Positions 8,424-16,829 of a stretch of DNA of 64,000 nt are shown here, one piece after another. Where the stretch lies: positions 3,472,001 through 3,536,000 of the forward strand of contig NZ_AP021874.1 of NCBI RefSeq assembly GCF_009688945.1, read 5' to 3'. The DNA is from Desulfosarcina alkanivorans (GTDB lineage Bacteria; Desulfobacterota; Desulfobacteria; Desulfobacterales; Desulfosarcinaceae). Position numbers and translations under genes: made by a program. Below the pieces are notes generated by a model that had not been told where the DNA came from, did no database searches, and saw nothing but the letters and a program-made list of their open reading frames with translations. Position 1 is the stretch's first letter; every line of letters starts with the position of its first letter.

Positions 8424-9437
8424 ATGAGAGCCTGGTTCTACGACACCATGCAGGATCAGCGGGTCCGATGTCGGTTGTGCAGCCACATGTGTGTGATCGG
8501 CAACGGCAAACGGGGAATCTGCGGGGTGAGGGAAAATCGGGATGGCGTTCTGGAAACACGGGTGTACGGGCGCCTGATCGCTGCCGGCGACGACCCCATT
8601 GAGAAAAAACCGATTTTCCACCTGATGCCCGGAAGCCGGTCTTTTTCCATCGCCACGGTGGGCTGCAACTTCAAATGCAGTTTCTGCCAGAACGCTGACA
8701 TCGCCCAGATGCCGGCGGACAGGGACGGGATGGTAACGGGGGACCCGGCCACGCCCGAACAGGTGGTCTCGGCCGCCCGGCGCCGGAATTGTGCCAGCAT
8801 CGCTTACACCTACACGGAACCGACCGTATTTTTCGAGTTTGCCTGCGACACGGCCAAGCTGGCCCACCAAGAGGGAATCAAGAACGTTTTCGTCACCAAT
8901 GGTTACATGAGCGCCGAAGCCCTGGAGCGGGTCAGCCCCTGGCTGGATGCGGCCAATGTGGACCTGAAGGCCTATACCGACGCGTTCTACAAACAGCAGT
9001 GCGGGGCCCGGCTGGAGCCGGTGAAAAAAACCCTGCAGCGGTTGAAAGCCCTGAAAATCTGGGTGGAGGTCACCACCCTGATCATTCCCGGGCTCAACGA
9101 CGATCCGGGAGAACTCTCCCGACTTGCGGCCTTCATCGCCGAGGATCTGGGCCCTGAAACCCCCTGGCACGTGAGCCGTTTTCACCCCACCTACCGGCTG
9201 GTGGATCGCGCCGCAACCCCGGTGGAAACGCTCATGCAGGCCCGGGAAATCGGCAGGTCGGCCGGACTTCGCTATGTCTATACGGGCAACATTCCCGGGC
9301 AGGGCGGCGAAGACACCCGCTGTCCGGGGTGCGGGCAGACCGTCATTGCCCGCCGGGGATTTCGGATCATTGACAATCGGGTTAAAGCGGGCCGCTGCAG
9401 CGGTTGCGGAGCGGCCATCGACGGCGTCGGGATGTAA
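8424..9437 (+). CDS. amrS: AmmeMemoRadiSam-type radical SAM enzyme (AmrS-like)
   Basis: This is a radical SAM enzyme of the AmmeMemoRadiSam system family, which usually occurs with an AMMECR1-domain protein and a MEMO-like protein and whose substrate is not established. The 337 residues hold a Cys-rich N-terminus (CRLCSHMC...C), the radical SAM 4Fe-4S motif VGCNFKCSFCQN near residues 79-90 (CxxxCxxC), and a C-terminal zinc-ribbon-like pair CPGCG / CSGCG. The zinc ribbon is an extra often absent from shorter relatives. AAAGGAG eight bases upstream supports the ATG. The usual AMMECR1 and MEMO partners are not within the window; instead a Ser/Thr kinase follows after five bases, suggesting co-transcription with a signalling pair. 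Confidence 0.88.
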   Translation: MRAWFYDTMQDQRVRCRLCSHMCVIGNGKRGICGVRENRDGVLETRVYGRLIAAGDDPIEKKPIFHLMPGSRSFSIATVGCNFKCSFCQNADIAQMPADRDGMVTGDPATPEQVVSAARRRNCASIAYTYTEPTVFFEFACDTAKLAHQEGIKNVFVTNGYMSAEALERVSPWLDAANVDLKAYTDAFYKQQCGARLEPVKKTLQRLKALKIWVEVTTLIIPGLNDDPGELSRLAAFIAEDLGPETPWHVSRFHPTYRLVDRAATPVETLMQAREIGRSAGLRYVYTGNIPGQGGEDTRCPGCGQTVIARRGFRIIDNRVKAGRCSGCGAAIDGVGM

Positions 9438-9442
9438 AGACC

Positions 9443-10351
9443 ATGTCAACCATCGGGAAGCTCAATCTGGATCATCTGGTCGGCCAGCAGGTGGGGACCT
9501 CCGTGCTGCTGAACAAGCTGGGACACGGCGCCATGTCCGCCGTGTTCGTGGCCTTCCAGAAGACCCTCAAACGGCAGATTGCCGTCAAGATCCTTCCCAA
9601 GTCACTGATGACGGAAAAAACCGCCGCGTTTTTCCAGCAGGAGGCCGAATCGGCGGCCATCCTGGCCCACCCGCATATTATTCCCGTCTATGAAGTGGGC
9701 GAAACCAAAGAGTTTCTCTTTTTCACCATGCAGCTGGTCAAGGGCAACGAATTGTCTTATTACATCCGGCGCACCCAGAAAAATATCGTCCCCTCCAAAC
9801 GCTTCATGCCGCTCAAGACGGTGATCACCCTGATGCTGAAAATCCTCGACGCCCTGGCCTATGCCCATGACAACGACATCGTGCATCGGGATATCAAGCC
9901 GGACAACATCATGATCGAAAAGCACTCCAAACGCCCCCTGATCACCGATTTCGGCGTTGCCCGGGTGTCCCGGACCACAGGCAAGAGCGATCGGCTGCTG
10001 CTGGGCACCCCCATGTACATGGCGCCGGAACAGATTCTTTCAGGAACCGTCGATGGCCGTGCGGACATGTACAGCGCCGGGGTGATGATGCTCGAAATGC
10101 TCATGTCCCGCCTTCCCTACCCACCCTACCGGACGGCCATGGACCTGCTCAAGATGAAGCTCTCCCTGAAAGACCGCATCTTCCAGCAGCGTCCGTCCCA
10201 GGTCCATCCCGTGGCCAATCGGGCCCTGGATGAAATCCTGTTCAAGGCGCTGGCATTCAACCGGGACCAGCGATACGCCTCCTGCCGTGAATTTGCATCG
10301 CAACTGGAAACCTATCTGAATAAAATGACGACACCATCTTCAGCCAGATGA
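9443..10351 (+). CDS. Hanks-type serine/threonine protein kinase (soluble)
   Basis: The 302 residues contain a complete eukaryotic-like kinase domain: glycine loop KLGHGAMSAVF, catalytic lysine in AVKIL near residue 48, HRDIKPDN at about residue 150, ITDFGVARV, and GTPMYMAPEQ with the APE motif. All catalytic residues are present, so it should be active. There is no membrane segment or PASTA/sensor domain, unlike many bacterial PknB proteins, so it must get its signal from a partner. I use the ATG at 9443, five bases after the amrS stop; an upstream start at 9404 would overlap amrS. The next gene starts eight bases downstream, so the two are likely enzyme and target or scaffold. Confidence 0.9.
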   Translation: MSTIGKLNLDHLVGQQVGTSVLLNKLGHGAMSAVFVAFQKTLKRQIAVKILPKSLMTEKTAAFFQQEAESAAILAHPHIIPVYEVGETKEFLFFTMQLVKGNELSYYIRRTQKNIVPSKRFMPLKTVITLMLKILDALAYAHDNDIVHRDIKPDNIMIEKHSKRPLITDFGVARVSRTTGKSDRLLLGTPMYMAPEQILSGTVDGRADMYSAGVMMLEMLMSRLPYPPYRTAMDLLKMKLSLKDRIFQQRPSQVHPVANRALDEILFKALAFNRDQRYASCREFASQLETYLNKMTTPSSAR

Positions 10352-10358
10352 GGACAGC

Positions 10359-12833
10359 ATGCCACTAGACGCCACCACGAAAAATCAGCTCTCCCAGTTC
10401 GGTCGGACCATTGCCCTGCTGTTTAACCGATCGATGATGTACCAGCCCAACCACCCCTTTGTGGAGCAGTCCATCAACATGTTTTACGAAGGTGCCGTCA
10501 ACCTGCTGGACGTCATCTCCCCCCTGGTATTCATTCTCAACCGGGAGGAGTTTTTCGTGGATGAAGAGCCCCTGGATCCCCGTCTCAATGTGACGCGCCT
10601 GGTGATACTGTTCAAAAACAACGGCATCCAGTCCATCTCCATTGAACCCGGCCTTGAAAAACGGGATATCAAGGTGTTTCTGGAGGTGTTCGGCAATATC
10701 AGCAAATATAGCGGGGCCGAAGGCTTCAAAAAGGCCATTTTTGCCCGGGGCGTGACCAGCATCAAGGTCAACCATGTCCGCTACAAGAAAGTCACCGAAG
10801 ATGATGAGGTGATTTCGCGGGAGTCACTCAAGGATCTGACCCCCCAGATGATGGCCGCCGAAGACGAAGCCAAGACCCGCAAAATGTTCATGGACACCCT
10901 GCTGGAGAGCGTACTCACCGAGGAATTCGCCAAAACCCTGAATATCGAGACCCTCATGGCCAATCCCGGCGCCGTTTCCCAAAACATGATCCAGGCGGAT
11001 CTGGAAAGTGTATCCGGTGCCGGTCCGGGGCAAGGACCTGGTGAGGGAGGCCCGGGTGGCGCCGGAGCCGGATCGGGAACCGCAGGGGCGGGTCCGGGCC
11101 AAGGGCCGGGAGAAAGTGGAACGAGCCCGGGTGAGGTAGGAGCCGGTGATGGTCCGGGAGGGACCGGAACCGGATCGGGAACCGCAGAAAGCCGCGGCCC
11201 GGCAATGGGTGGCGATGGCAGCGCCGGGGACGGGACAGGAACGGGGCCGGGCGGTGTCGGAACGGATGGACCTGGCGGATCGGGAACCGGCGGAAGCGGT
11301 GCCGGCGGCCACGGGGGGCTGCTTTTTCAACAGCTGGAAGTCATGCGCATCGAGGTGGAGAAGCATCTGGAAGGCAAGGGCGATGTGGCCATTGCCGATC
11401 TGGCCGGTGCGGTCTTCGACATGAAAAAGCAGCTGCTGGAGGGTATCGAAGCCCAGAAGGCCCTAGGCGTCGCCTATGAAAACGAGGCGGCCATCCTGGA
11501 AAACGCCAACGATCTCACTGACCGGGTACTGATCCAACTGGTGAAGGACGAGTACCAGCAGGGCAAGATCACACCCGCACGCATGGCCCATATCCTCAGG
11601 CGGCTGGTACCCGAGGCCGCCGAACTCAAGCGCCTGCTTCCCAAAATAAAAACGGCTCTGCTGGAAGAGGGGATGTCCCATACCCAATACCTGGAACTGG
11701 TGCAGGAACTGAGCAAGGAACTGCAGAGCGAGGGCCTGGCCAACATCCTCCAGGAAAGCGGCGAAGAGATCGGCGTGGACGGCGATCAGCTGATCGCGGA
11801 ATTCAAGCAGAATCCGGAACAGGCCGCCCAGCTGATCTACCTGGCCTCGGAGATCCGCAAGGGTACCGGAGACGACGATGCGCTGGCCGAAATTCTGGCC
11901 GGGTACGTGGAACAGGTCGGCGGCCAGATGACCATGGACCAGAGCGATCAAACGGATGATCCCGAACACCTGAAACAGGTGATGGGAAGCATCGAGACCA
12001 CCATCGTCCGCCAGCTGGGAAAAATGGACGTGGGGGGCGATGTCATCAACAAGCTGGAAGAACGCCTCAACGCGCGCATGGAAACGGTTCTGTCCCAGAT
12101 GCGCACCGAATGGATCAAAGCCAAGGGGCAGGCGGGCGAAGGCGGTGGACCCGCAACGCCGCACAAGGTTCTCAGCGTGCTTCAGACCCTGGAGCAGAGC
12201 GTCAGCGAGCATGACGAACTGGGCGTGATCCTGAAAATCGTCCGCGCGAAAGTGGAAGCCGGCGAAATCGATGAAAACGACTATAAAAAAATCCAGGACG
12301 AGATTTCCCTCCAGAAGCGGATGATCAAGGAAAAAGAGGCCAACCGGGTCATGCCCACCGGCGTGATCAAAGCCAGCGCCATGGCCTTCATTCTGGAAAA
12401 AGAGATTGCCCGGGCCAACCGCTATGACTATTCCTTTTCCGCCCTGGCGTTTTCCATGGTCCGGATCAAACCCCGGGCAAAGGTGCCGGCCGGCGCGATC
12501 AACAGCGAGATCCTCATGGAGGCCGTACTGGCCCTTTTGTCCCAGACGTTTCGCGAGGTGGACATCGTCGGCCAGCTGGGCAAAAACACCATCGTTGCGA
12601 TGCTGCCGCTGATCGACCGCGAAGCGTCCAAAAAAGCCCTCAACCGGGTAATGAAAGTCCTCCAGGATGCGCCCATCGATGTGAAGGGCGTGCCGGTGGA
12701 TTTCAAATTTGCAGGTATTGCCATTACCTTCGACGGTGAGCACACGCCGGACGGCAAAAGCTTTATCCGGGTGATGTCCGGCCGTCTCCAGGACATGGCC
12801 AACCGCCTGAAGAATATTCAATCGTTCATGTAA
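10359..12833 (+). CDS. Large signalling/scaffold protein with Gly-rich linker and degenerate GGDEF-like C-terminus
   Basis: The product has 824 residues with no signal peptide or membrane segment. Residues 1-200 form a helical domain (FNRSMMYQPNHPFVEQSI...). Residues about 220-322 are almost only Gly, Pro, Ala, Ser, Thr with scattered acidic residues, encoded by internally repeated DNA. Residues about 330-660 are helical and coiled-coil-like. The last 160 residues have the shape of a nucleotidyl-cyclase (GGDEF) fold (RYDYSFSALAFSMV, then FREVDIVGQLGKNTIVAMLP), but the signature GG(D/E)EF is replaced by LGKNT, so cyclase activity is unlikely. Eight bases separate it from the kinase gene; the simplest inference is that it is the kinase's substrate or partner. 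GAGGA precedes the ATG. The fold assignment of the C-terminus is tentative. Confidence 0.7.
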   Translation: MPLDATTKNQLSQFGRTIALLFNRSMMYQPNHPFVEQSINMFYEGAVNLLDVISPLVFILNREEFFVDEEPLDPRLNVTRLVILFKNNGIQSISIEPGLEKRDIKVFLEVFGNISKYSGAEGFKKAIFARGVTSIKVNHVRYKKVTEDDEVISRESLKDLTPQMMAAEDEAKTRKMFMDTLLESVLTEEFAKTLNIETLMANPGAVSQNMIQADLESVSGAGPGQGPGEGGPGGAGAGSGTAGAGPGQGPGESGTSPGEVGAGDGPGGTGTGSGTAESRGPAMGGDGSAGDGTGTGPGGVGTDGPGGSGTGGSGAGGHGGLLFQQLEVMRIEVEKHLEGKGDVAIADLAGAVFDMKKQLLEGIEAQKALGVAYENEAAILENANDLTDRVLIQLVKDEYQQGKITPARMAHILRRLVPEAAELKRLLPKIKTALLEEGMSHTQYLELVQELSKELQSEGLANILQESGEEIGVDGDQLIAEFKQNPEQAAQLIYLASEIRKGTGDDDALAEILAGYVEQVGGQMTMDQSDQTDDPEHLKQVMGSIETTIVRQLGKMDVGGDVINKLEERLNARMETVLSQMRTEWIKAKGQAGEGGGPATPHKVLSVLQTLEQSVSEHDELGVILKIVRAKVEAGEIDENDYKKIQDEISLQKRMIKEKEANRVMPTGVIKASAMAFILEKEIARANRYDYSFSALAFSMVRIKPRAKVPAGAINSEILMEAVLALLSQTFREVDIVGQLGKNTIVAMLPLIDREASKKALNRVMKVLQDAPIDVKGVPVDFKFAGIAITFDGEHTPDGKSFIRVMSGRLQDMANRLKNIQSFM
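11068..11187 (+). repeat. Internal direct repeats in the Gly-rich linker
   Basis: CCGGATCGGGAACCGCAG occurs at 11068-11085 and again at 11170-11187 (18 identical bases, 102 apart, in frame), and a third partial copy (GGATCGGGAACCG) lies near 11277. The repeats show the linker grew by in-frame duplication. Confidence 0.75.
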
Positions 12834-12883
12834 CCGTTAAGAGGGCGTACAGATGCCTTCAAATGAAAAAAGGAGTGTTGACG

Positions 12884-13867
12884 ATGCCGACTGACTTGAC
12901 CCGGCGGTCATTTATCAAGGCCGGTTTGCTTACCGCCGGAGCCGCCGCCATTGCCGGCGTGCCCCACGCCCGCTCCGCCGGCGCCGCGGGGAAGGAACTG
13001 TGCACGCTTCTGGATCTTCAACGATGCATCGCCTGCGGGGCCTGTGTGGAGGCCTGCCGGGAGACCAACGAAGAAAAATTTCCTGAGCCTGCAGGCCCCA
13101 TGCCCGATATGGTTCCGCGCAGCAAAGTGAAAATCGCCGACTGGTCGTCACCGGAAAAGCGTGCGGTGGAGGACCGCCTGACGCCCTATAACTGGCTTTT
13201 CATCCAGGAGGCCGCCGGCGAGTACAACGGCCGGGACTTCGAAATCAATATTCCCCGGCGCTGCATGCACTGCCGCAATGCCCCCTGTTCAAATCTGTGT
13301 CCCTTCGGGGCCGCGTTCACCCAGGACAACGGCATCGTGCGCATTCACCCGGATGTGTGCATGGGGGGTGCCAAGTGCAAGGCGGTGTGCCCCTGGCACA
13401 TTCCCGAGCGCCAGTCCGGTGTGGGGCTGCACCTGGACCTGCTGCCCCAGTATGCCGGCAACGGCGTCATGTACAAGTGCGACCGCTGCTACCAGCGTCT
13501 GGAAGAAGGCGAACTGCCCGCCTGCATCGAGGTCTGTCCGGAAGATGTCCAGCAGATCGGCCCCCGGGATGAGATCGTCGAAAAGGCCCACCAGCTGGCC
13601 GGAGAAATGGATGGTTTCATCTATGGCGAGACGGAAAACGGGGGGACCAACACCATCTATGTGTCGCCGGTGCCCTTCGACGTGCTCGACCGGAGCATCC
13701 ACAAGGGGCCGGGAGAACCCCACCTGGCGCCGACTCCCGACAGCATGGCCTCGGCCAACCGGATGGCGCTGGCGCTGGCCATCGCACCGGTGGCCGGCGT
13801 CGCCGGCGCCGTGGCCCGTTTTCTCAGCCTGGGCGGCACCGATAACAATGCAAAGGGGGCCGAATGA
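12884..13867 (+). CDS. Tat-exported ferredoxin-like iron-sulfur protein (HybA/DmsB type)
   Basis: This is an electron-transfer subunit carried to the periplasm folded. The N-terminus has a twin-arginine signal, LTRRSFIKAG, followed by a hydrophobic Ala-rich stretch. Four 4Fe-4S cysteine groups follow: CIACGACVEACRE, CMHCRNAPCSNLCP, CMGGAKCKAVCP, and CDRCY...CIEVCP, the pattern of HybA/FdnH/DmsB subunits. A C-terminal hydrophobic segment (ALALAIAPVAGVAGAVARFL) may anchor it. AGGAG at 12871-12875 selects the ATG at 12884 over the one at 12863. It overlaps the next membrane gene by four bases, so they form one complex. No molybdopterin or hydrogenase catalytic subunit is in the window, so the electron donor is unknown. 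Confidence 0.85.
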   Translation: MPTDLTRRSFIKAGLLTAGAAAIAGVPHARSAGAAGKELCTLLDLQRCIACGACVEACRETNEEKFPEPAGPMPDMVPRSKVKIADWSSPEKRAVEDRLTPYNWLFIQEAAGEYNGRDFEINIPRRCMHCRNAPCSNLCPFGAAFTQDNGIVRIHPDVCMGGAKCKAVCPWHIPERQSGVGLHLDLLPQYAGNGVMYKCDRCYQRLEEGELPACIEVCPEDVQQIGPRDEIVEKAHQLAGEMDGFIYGETENGGTNTIYVSPVPFDVLDRSIHKGPGEPHLAPTPDSMASANRMALALAIAPVAGVAGAVARFLSLGGTDNNAKGAE

Positions 13868-14322
13868 TCGCTAGAACAAACCCCGTGCCGAAGTTGCTGG
13901 TTGGCGCCGCCGCCGTAGCGGCGCTCTTTACCGGGTTCGGCAATATGCCCCTGTGGGGAAGATATTATGTGGCCGATGCGCCGGGTTTAGGATGGTCAGG
14001 GGATTTTTTCATCAACGTCAACGTTCACATCCTTGCCGGCAGCCTGCTGCTGGGCATCGGTGTTTATGCCATCACCACCGACCTGATAACACGACGGGTC
14101 CGGGACAACCGGATGACCCTTTCCGGCAGGGTCAGGGGATTTTTTCTGGCATTGGCGCTGGCCACGGGCATCCTCATGGTTGTAAAAAATCTGCCGGGCG
14201 TTCACTTCCCGATGGCGGTGCTCATGGTTTTCAATTTTACCCACATGGCATCGGCCTTGCTGTTCATGGTGGCCGCGCTGGTCGCCCTGATTTTCAGATG
14301 GCCCTGGTACACGGCTCGCTGA
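13864..14322 (+). CDS. Four-helix membrane protein, probable membrane anchor of the upstream Fe-S protein
   Basis: The 152 residues form four predicted membrane helices (LLVGAAAVAALFTGF; VHILAGSLLLGIGVYAI; GFFLALALATGILMVV; ASALLFMVAALVALIF). Histidines inside or next to helices (NVHILAG, GVHFP, NFTHMAS) could bind haem b as in FdnI/HybB-like quinone-reactive subunits, though no family is certain. The ATG overlaps the end of the Fe-S gene (ATGA-type overlap), which implies translational coupling and a shared complex. The likely role is passing electrons between the quinone pool and the periplasmic Fe-S protein. Confidence 0.6.
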   Translation: MIARTNPVPKLLVGAAAVAALFTGFGNMPLWGRYYVADAPGLGWSGDFFINVNVHILAGSLLLGIGVYAITTDLITRRVRDNRMTLSGRVRGFFLALALATGILMVVKNLPGVHFPMAVLMVFNFTHMASALLFMVAALVALIFRWPWYTAR

Positions 14323-14472
14323 AAGGCCGGACGCAGCTTCATGTGGCCGGATCGACCGTGTTCATTTCGGATGTCTCATTGCTATCAACCATCTTCTATT
14401 GCCGGCGGCAACCCATCCGCGTGCCGGTATACGGGCCCGGCCGCCAATTCAATCCGTGTCAGGAAATAAAAT

Positions 14473-16281
14473 ATGAAAAATATGCAGCCCCGTATCATTT
14501 TCTTTATCGTAATGGTTCTCACCGTTTCCGGAATGGTTGCTGCCGCCGGTGGGCCGCCGGCCGATCTGCCGGCCTTTCCGCCCAGCCTCGAAAGCTACGG
14601 CGACACGGGTATGGGAAGCATCGGCAGCATCCTCTTCAACCGCATCCGGCTGGAGCCTTTCAACCTGGTGGCGTCGATCATTTTTTTGTGCGCCATCATT
14701 CATACATTCCTCACCGGCCGCTTCATGGTCATCGCCCACCGGTGGGGCCATGACCACGAAGAAAAAATAAAAAAAGGACTGGCTCCCCGGGATTCGGTGC
14801 ACCATGGCGCCGAAGTGTTTCATTTCCTCGGAGAAGTCGAGGCGGTATTCGGCATCTGGGCCGCGGCCCTGTTGGCTGCCATCGTATTGTTTTTCGACTG
14901 GCCCACGGCCAAAAGCTATATCCTCTACAAGGTGAATTTCACCGAACCCATGTTTGTCGTCGTGATCATGACCCTGGCGGCCACACGCCCCATCCTGCAG
15001 GTCACGGAACGGTTCATGTGGAAAATCGCCAATCTGATGGGCGGCACCCTCAACGCCTGGTGGTGGGCCATTTTGACCATCGGCCCCATTCTGGGATCGT
15101 TCATTACGGAGCCGGCGGCCATGACCATTGCCGCCATGCTGCTGGCCGACAAGTTTTATGCCCTGTCGCCTTCCAAGAAATTCAAGTACGCCACCTTGGG
15201 CCTTCTCTTCGTCAACATTTCCGTGGGCGGAACGCTGACCAGTTATGCGGCCCCTCCGGTTCTGATGGTGGCGGCGCCCTGGAAATGGGACACGCTGTTC
15301 ATGATGACCCATTTTGGCTGGAAAGCCGTGCTGGGCATCCTCGGGGCCAATCTATGCTATTTCTTCCTGTTTCGCGGAGAATTGCAGGCCCTGCAAAAAA
15401 CCTTTGCCATGAATAGCCTCAAAGACGAAATCCAGCAGCGTTACCTCAAGCGGGCCGATGTGGAAGACATGATGGACGATTGCCTGGAAAGGCTCGAAGG
15501 CCGCTTCCATTTTGTGGATACGTTCTCCGAGCAGTTGAAGGAAGCGGGCCGGGAAATCACCCAGCGACTGGAGGATAGGGCACTGGCGGACCTGAAGAAC
15601 AAGGGCATCGATCCGGATATGGCCAAGCGGGCGTTTAAAGAGCGAAACAAAGAGATTCAGCTTCGCCGCATGCGACGAGCCTTCCCGCTTCTCCTGCCGC
15701 CGGAGGAGCGACCACCGTTCCTTGATCCGGACTGGGACCACCGGGACGATCCGGTGCCCCTGTGGGTAACCCTGGTGCACATCGCCTTCATGGGATGGAC
15801 CATCATCAATGCTCACTATCCCCCCTTCTTCATCCCCGGGCTGCTTTTTTTCCTGGGATTCGCCCAGGTGAGTTCACCCTATCAGAACCGACTCAACCTG
15901 AAACCGGCCCTGCTGGTGGGTTTTTTCCTCGGCGGTCTGGTGATCCACGGCGGCCTTCAGGGCTGGTGGATCGAGCCGGTCCTGGGCAACCTGACCGAAA
16001 TTCCCCTGATGCTGGGGGCCACCGTTCTGACGGCATTCAACGACAATGCGGCCATCACCTTCCTGAGCACCCTGGTCCCCGATTTCTCGGAAGGGATGAA
16101 ATACTCGGTCGTCGCCGGCGCCGTAGCCGGCGGCGGGTTGACCATCATCGCCAATGCCCCCAACCCCGCCGGGTTGAGCATCCTCAAATCCTTTTTCGAT
16201 GAGGAAGTGTCACCCGTAAACATCTTGCTGGGGGCGGCGATTCCAACAGCCATCTTATGGCTGGCGTTTCTCGTCCTTTAA
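14473..16281 (+). CDS. Putative Na+/H+ antiporter (large polytopic membrane protein)
   Basis: The protein has 602 residues with about eleven hydrophobic segments split into an N-terminal half (to about residue 310) and a C-terminal half (from about 425), joined by a charged cytoplasmic stretch (residues about 315-425, DEIQQRYLKRADVEDMMDD...). The composition and motifs FITEPAAMTIAAMLLADKF and NDNAAITFLSTLVP match the family annotated as putative Na+/H+ antiporters (Na_H_antiport_3, formerly a DUF). Acidic and Asn residues within the helices of both halves are consistent with ion binding. AGGAAATAAAAT precedes the ATG. A signal-like first helix ends near AAGGPPAD. Transport direction and ion are not shown by the sequence. 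Confidence 0.7.
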   Translation: MKNMQPRIIFFIVMVLTVSGMVAAAGGPPADLPAFPPSLESYGDTGMGSIGSILFNRIRLEPFNLVASIIFLCAIIHTFLTGRFMVIAHRWGHDHEEKIKKGLAPRDSVHHGAEVFHFLGEVEAVFGIWAAALLAAIVLFFDWPTAKSYILYKVNFTEPMFVVVIMTLAATRPILQVTERFMWKIANLMGGTLNAWWWAILTIGPILGSFITEPAAMTIAAMLLADKFYALSPSKKFKYATLGLLFVNISVGGTLTSYAAPPVLMVAAPWKWDTLFMMTHFGWKAVLGILGANLCYFFLFRGELQALQKTFAMNSLKDEIQQRYLKRADVEDMMDDCLERLEGRFHFVDTFSEQLKEAGREITQRLEDRALADLKNKGIDPDMAKRAFKERNKEIQLRRMRRAFPLLLPPEERPPFLDPDWDHRDDPVPLWVTLVHIAFMGWTIINAHYPPFFIPGLLFFLGFAQVSSPYQNRLNLKPALLVGFFLGGLVIHGGLQGWWIEPVLGNLTEIPLMLGATVLTAFNDNAAITFLSTLVPDFSEGMKYSVVAGAVAGGGLTIIANAPNPAGLSILKSFFDEEVSPVNILLGAAIPTAILWLAFLVL

Positions 16282-16296
16282 CAGGAGGAAAGCCCG

Positions 16297-16725
16297 ATGA
16301 CGGTATCCCGGGCAGGACAGTGGATGGTGGTGGCTGGCAGCATTCTCTTTTTATGCGCCTGCGGTCCCAAACGCCCGGTGTTTTATCCTAACGACCACCT
16401 CAAAGCCGTGGGGAACGAACAGGCCCGGGCGGATGCGGATCAATGCATGGCCGAAGCCAGGCAATACGGTGTCAAAAACGATGCCGGCAAAGCGGTGGGG
16501 GGAAAAGCCGTCAAGGGGGCGGCCGTTGGCGCGGCCACCAGTGCCGCTGTTTCCGCTGTTCTTGGCGGCAATGTGGGTCGGGCCGCCGGTGCCGGAGCCG
16601 CCGGAGGGGCCACCGCCGGTGCCGTCAGTGGTGCATTCGATGCCGATGAACCGGACCCGACATTCAGAAACTTCGTCAACCGGTGTCTCCGGGAAAAGGG
16701 ATATGAAGTAATCGGCTGGCAGTAG
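16297..16725 (+). CDS. Small lipoprotein with glycine-zipper segment
   Basis: The 142 residues begin with a lipoprotein signal ending in the lipobox LCAC, so the mature protein starts at a lipidated cysteine. Residues about 60-112 are an Ala/Gly-rich glycine-zipper (AVGAATSAAVSAVLGGNVGRAAGAGAAGGATAGAVSGAF) of the kind found in outer-membrane lipoproteins. A short C-terminal domain with CLREKGYEV follows. AGGAGG upstream supports the ATG, and only 15 bases separate it from the antiporter gene, so they are probably co-transcribed. The role is likely envelope-structural. Confidence 0.75.
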   Translation: MTVSRAGQWMVVAGSILFLCACGPKRPVFYPNDHLKAVGNEQARADADQCMAEARQYGVKNDAGKAVGGKAVKGAAVGAATSAAVSAVLGGNVGRAAGAGAAGGATAGAVSGAFDADEPDPTFRNFVNRCLREKGYEVIGWQ

Positions 16726-16829
16726 CTGGCGGAAGGAAAAGAAAGCCCACGACAGGACTCGAATCGTTTTGCATCTCAGGCGAATGCTGAGTAATTATTG
16801 GTATTTACAAGGCTCCGCAGTGACGAAAA

